Shown: piece by piece, positions 61,404-64,000 of the stretch
Layout of the letters: each line of letters opens with the position of its first letter
How positions within the stretch are numbered: the stretch's first letter is position 1
Assembly: GCA_023398495.1 (NCBI GenBank)
Contig: JAEWSG010000117.1
Location: forward strand, 1-64,000
Origin: Bacillota bacterium
GTDB taxonomy: Bacteria > Bacillota > Clostridia > Acetivibrionales > Acetivibrionaceae
Reading direction: 5' to 3'
Length of the DNA stretch: 64,000 bases
Position numbers and translations under genes: made by a program
The notes under the pieces: model-generated
Databases searched by the model: none
Told to the model about the DNA's origin: nothing
The model's input: the letters and a program-made list of their open reading frames with translations, nothing else

Positions 61404-62264
61404 TTATAATCCATATGGATTCTTTTCCATCATTAGTCTTGCTCTCTCTTTTGTTTTATCATCAGAATTCAGTGCCTGCTCTAAAAATTCAGGATTTTCC
61501 TTCAAAAATTTTGCCATTGAATCTTTTGGATTTTTCATATACTCATCTATCATTTCAAATTGCTTTTCGCTTATCATACCCATACGTAAAACGCTTGCAA
61601 ACAGGTTCATATCTATGCCTACCATAGCAAAAGATTTAACATTATAGTTATTTAACACCTTTTCCCCACCCTGTTTTCTATCAACAACTACCACACTCCA
61701 CTTTAAGTTTCCGCCCTTATTGGAGATTGCAGGTATCCATGCTCTTTCATAACTAGAAGCTTCAGTTATAAGATCAGCAATATGAAGAACATTTTTTCCT
61801 TCAAAGATATTGACTTCCTCTACTTTATTACCTAGTGATATTACTGAAGTCATGTCCTTATATATTGTAACATGAGGTTTATCAAGCAGTTTTGCCAGAA
61901 CAAGAGAAAAAAACCAGTCTCTTCGTTCCCCTCCAGAAATATAGTCAATCTCGCTTATATCAATATTGGATTTGATAAAATCTGCCATTTGGTCGATTAA
62001 TGCTCTGTAAATTTTATCGCTTTCGTAGTTTTTTAGTGTCTCCTCCAATACTTTTACAGGACAGCTGAAAATATTTTCCTTTTGAGCATCAATAAGTTTT
62101 AAGAGCTTGTTGGCCTTTTCTTCATTTCCATAAAGGAAATGAGTATTAATAAAATAAGGTCCGATTGTGCCTGAAGTATACCAAAATGGTTTATTCTGAG
62201 GGCAAACCCTTATAGCATTCGTTTCAAAAAGCCATTTTATAAGATTTTCTGAATTCGTATCCAT
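61404..62264 (-). CDS. PyrE-like phosphoribosyltransferase family protein
   Basis: The 286-residue protein resembles orotate phosphoribosyltransferase: ENLIKWLFETNAIRVCPQNKPFWYTSGTIGPYFINTHFLYG, and ISGGERRDWFFSLVLAKLLDKPHVTIYK. The PRPP loop region is KNVLHIADLITEASSYERAWIPAI, but the usual strongly acidic DD/TT motif (ATGGS type) is replaced by LITEASS. About 60 C-terminal residues extend past the usual PyrE length and contain GMISEKQFEMIDEYMKNPKDSMAKFLKENPEF. No pyr genes are adjacent, so the substrate is uncertain. Confidence 0.7.
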   Translation of the reverse strand: MDTNSENLIKWLFETNAIRVCPQNKPFWYTSGTIGPYFINTHFLYGNEEKANKLLKLIDAQKENIFSCPVKVLEETLKNYESDKIYRALIDQMADFIKSNIDISEIDYISGGERRDWFFSLVLAKLLDKPHVTIYKDMTSVISLGNKVEEVNIFEGKNVLHIADLITEASSYERAWIPAISNKGGNLKWSVVVVDRKQGGEKVLNNYNVKSFAMVGIDMNLFASVLRMGMISEKQFEMIDEYMKNPKDSMAKFLKENPEFLEQALNSDDKTKERARLMMEKNPYGL

Positions 62265-62317
62265 CTAAAATCCTCCTTTTTCTTATATTGTTCTTCTCAA
62301 TGCCAAAAATCTTGCAT

Positions 62318-62425
62318 CTATATTGAACGCGATAAAGATTTTACATCACGCTTCAATTTCCCTAATACAATATCACGAAAATCAAATTTTCCTATGTATA
62401 ATCATTTTCGTGATTTATCAATATA
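62318..62425 (-). repeat. Intergenic palindromic repeat family 1, copy e
   Basis: ATTGAACGCGAT/ATCACGCTTCAAT and AATATCACGAAAAT/ATTTTCGTGATTT hairpins, opposite orientation to copy a. It lies between the phosphoribosyltransferase start and the next hairpin at 62423. Confidence 0.9.
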
Positions 62426-62455
62426 CATAGAAATATTATAAATATTTCTATGTAT
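62423..62455. repeat. Perfect 15-bp inverted repeat
   Basis: ATACATAGAAATATT (62423-62437) and AATATTTCTATGTAT (62441-62455) with a 3-nt loop; AT-only except for two G-C pairs per arm. Directly follows a family 1 copy. Confidence 0.7.
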
Positions 62456-62633
62456 GCATTCATCGTTATGGTATAATATAATTAAGAAGCATTATATTAC
62501 CTATTAATACTATACTAGTTTTTTAGGAAAGTGCAATAATTATTTTCCTTAAACTTTATTAAGACCACTTAGACTATTTACAGCTAATTAAACAAATAAT
62601 TTTTCTTGGTTTTTACATTTTGATTCCTGCATA

Positions 62634-62705
62634 AGGGATAACGAAAAAACAACTTCCTATTCTTAAATTTTGAAAACGTTATTAAACCAAGTTTTTTCGT
62701 TATCG
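62634..62705 (+). repeat. Intergenic palindromic repeat family 4, copy c
   Basis: GGGATAACGAAAAAAC...GTTTTTTCGTTATC, the most complete copy, with the AAATTTTGAAAACG centre. About 40 bp upstream of a short 32-codon frame. Confidence 0.9.
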
Positions 62706-62844
62706 AGAGTAGGAACTTATATTTTAGACATTCCTAATCATACCATGAATAAATATAAAGAGATAGCAAGAGACAAAGATATAGATATAGAAAACGAGGC
62801 AAATTCATTGAATTATTTTTTATACTGGGAAGGAAGTGATTAGC

Positions 62845-63135
62845 ATGAAAACCAGGCTTGTTTCATGTGACAGAGAATGGACATCACTTACTATTATTGA
62901 CAAAAGGGGTAAGCCAATAATTTTGGGTTATGGCGAAATTGAGAAGATCAAACTTGGCTATTACACCGAAAAGAAGCTTTTTAGCAAAAAAACCACTGAA
63001 AAAATTGAATTTGTATTGAAAAAAAACAATCAGTCAATTATTCTAACAAAAGTTATGGATTGGGATTACTTCGATCAATACAAAAAAGAAGTTATTAGAT
63101 TCGCTAAGGATAATAAAATAACTCTAATCGAATAA
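62845..63135 (+). CDS. Small conserved hypothetical protein
   Basis: The 96-residue, Lys-rich, soluble protein (MKTRLVSCDREWTSLTIIDKRGKPIILGYGEIEKIKLGYYTEKKLFSKKTTEKIEFVLKK...) shows alternating beta strands and no recognised domain. ATG 62845 has AAGGAAG 8 nt upstream; the GTG at 62836 overlaps that RBS. A 32-codon in-frame-neighbouring ORF ends one base before it. Followed by a hairpin terminator at 63160-63187. Confidence 0.65.
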   Translation: MKTRLVSCDREWTSLTIIDKRGKPIILGYGEIEKIKLGYYTEKKLFSKKTTEKIEFVLKKNNQSIILTKVMDWDYFDQYKKEVIRFAKDNKITLIE

Positions 63136-63159
63136 CGCATATTTATTTTTTTCGTAGTA

Positions 63160-63187
63160 GCTTTGGCTTTTAGCCATGGCTTTTTAT
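63160..63187 (+). terminator. Terminator of the small hypothetical gene
   Basis: GCTTTGGC (63160-63167) pairs with GCCATGGC (63173-63180) with mismatches and is followed by TTTTTATTTG. Confidence 0.5.
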
Positions 63188-63209
63188 TTGTGTCATTTTC
63201 GGTATTTTA

Positions 63210-63313
63210 TATAGATGAAAAACTCTAAAACTAAAATTAAAGGATGTTTTTCATCTAAATTAGATAACGTTTGGGTGCTATATAGATTTAACTTCAGTGT
63301 ACGTTATCTATAG
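63210..63313 (+). repeat. Intergenic palindromic repeat family 2, copy d
   Basis: TAGATGAAAAACTC...GATGTTTTTCATCTAA, then TTAGATAACG...CGTTATCTATA. The element ends one base before the rarA stop codon. Confidence 0.9.
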
Positions 63314-64000
63314 TTAATTTCTTCTCTTTTCAAGCCAGTCTTTAATTTTTGTCTCGTATCCGTTAGCAGTAGGAGCATAGTATATAGTACCCTTCATTTC
63401 ACTAGGCAGATATTCTTGGTCTACAATATTACCTGGGAAATCATGTGCATATTTATAACCTTTACCATATCCTAAATTACCCATTCCGGTAGTTACTGCA
63501 TTTCTAAGATGCATTGGTACTTCACCTGTATTTTTACTTTCAACATCACTAAGTGCTTTATTAATTGCCATATAACAGGAATTTGACTTAGGGCTTGTAG
63601 CAACAGTTATAGCAGCATGGGAAAGAATTATACGGGCTTCCGGCATTCCCACCATATGTACTGCCTGTGCAGCTGCTACTGCAACCTGAAGTGCAGTCGG
63701 ATTGGCTGTACCTACATCCTCTGATGCACAAATTATTATCCTTCTTGCCAAAAACATTGGGTCTTCTCCCGCGTATAGTGCTCTCGCAAGATATAAAACT
63801 GCGGCGTCAGGGTCACTTCCCCTCATGGATTTAATAAATGCACTTATATTGTCATAGTGTCCTTCACCTGTCTTATCAAACTTCAAAACCCTCTTCTGCA
63901 TACATTCTTCAATAATATTTAAGTCAATTAATATATTCCCATCTTTTTCCATTGTCGAAGTCAAAACTGCGAGCTCAATCGCATTTAATGCTATTCGGGC
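63314..64000 (-). CDS. rarA: RarA/MgsA replication-associated recombination protein, 3' part
   Basis: The reading frame is open to the right window edge (228 residues visible), so only the C-terminal part of this AAA+ clamp-loader-like ATPase is present. Visible are ARIALNAIELAVL (end of the ATPase lid), DAAVLYLARALYAGEDPMFLARRIIICASEDVGTANPTAL and HAAITVATSPKSNSCYMAI, all characteristic of RarA. It acts at stalled replication forks with RecA and SSB. The Walker motifs lie beyond 64000. Confidence 0.93.
   Translation of the reverse strand, partial: ARIALNAIELAVLTSTMEKDGNILIDLNIIEECMQKRVLKFDKTGEGHYDNISAFIKSMRGSDPDAAVLYLARALYAGEDPMFLARRIIICASEDVGTANPTALQVAVAAAQAVHMVGMPEARIILSHAAITVATSPKSNSCYMAINKALSDVESKNTGEVPMHLRNAVTTGMGNLGYGKGYKYAHDFPGNIVDQEYLPSEMKGTIYYAPTANGYETKIKDWLEKRRN

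Noticed and set aside
61334..61647. Plus-strand ORFs opposite the phosphoribosyltransferase 3' end
   Set aside because: They start in a repeat and run antisense to a real gene.

Overview
The window is low-GC DNA (roughly one third G+C by eye) from a spore-forming, cellulosome-producing clostridium. This rests on two proteins with C-terminal type I dockerins (a GH9 endoglucanase at 8992-11427 and a PHP-domain protein at 29556-30947), an S-layer-anchored surface protein, Bacillus/Clostridium-type housekeeping gene order, strong AGGAGG ribosome-binding sites and a GerW/YtfJ sporulation gene. Acetivibrio/Ruminiclostridium relatives are the natural place to look; I cannot name a species from sequence alone. 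No rRNA or tRNA gene and no CRISPR array was seen.

Layout. 1-8750: a putative structured RNA, two tandem mini-genes for very short membrane peptides, a PQQ-type beta-propeller protein convergent with a GntR/UTRA regulator, then purB, an aspartate aminotransferase, an M19 dipeptidase and a stalk-domain protein. 8990-18130: the dockerin-bearing GH9 cellulase, radC, and a leftward housekeeping block rplS-lepB-rbgA-rnhB-ylqG-ylqH-yraN. 18130-31115: an accessory stretch with an MCP lacking an external sensor domain, a decayed REP-transposase-type element, a phosphoesterase, an HTH-cupin/acyl-CoA synthetase pair, a 960-residue fibro-slime/PKD/SLH surface protein, a polysaccharide deacetylase, a nitroreductase and the PHP-dockerin protein. 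31115-35630: ppiB and the block ylxM-ffh-rpsP-khpA-rimM-trmD. In Bacillus subtilis trmD and rplS are neighbours, so the accessory stretch lies in what is one cluster there. 35840-45000: an ECF sigma/zinc anti-sigma/DUF2953/GerW operon, a thioesterase, and a TadE-like/DUF5702/TadE-like/lipoprotein operon with no secretion motor. 45340-56514: divergent yneA-lexA with three LexA boxes, a second copy of the structured RNA, then hfq, miaA, mutL, mutS, a YlbF/YmcA-type protein, a stalk-CAP protein and miaB. 56968-64000: a 1362-residue subtilisin-like protease with a duplicated C-terminal module, a PyrE-like phosphoribosyltransferase, a small conserved protein and the 3' part of rarA.

The strongest signals outside annotated genes are repetitive. 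Four families of short (about 50-110 bp) palindromic intergenic elements occur in 3 to 5 copies each, often at 3' ends of genes. A fifth group consists of GGGACAGG...CCTTGTCCC elements, one of which still carries a 67-codon fragment resembling the C-terminal helix-turn-helix of a REP-associated tyrosine transposase. The putative structured RNA (1-186 and 46474-46670) shows compensatory base changes between its two copies and is the best candidate for an element that ordinary gene annotation would miss.
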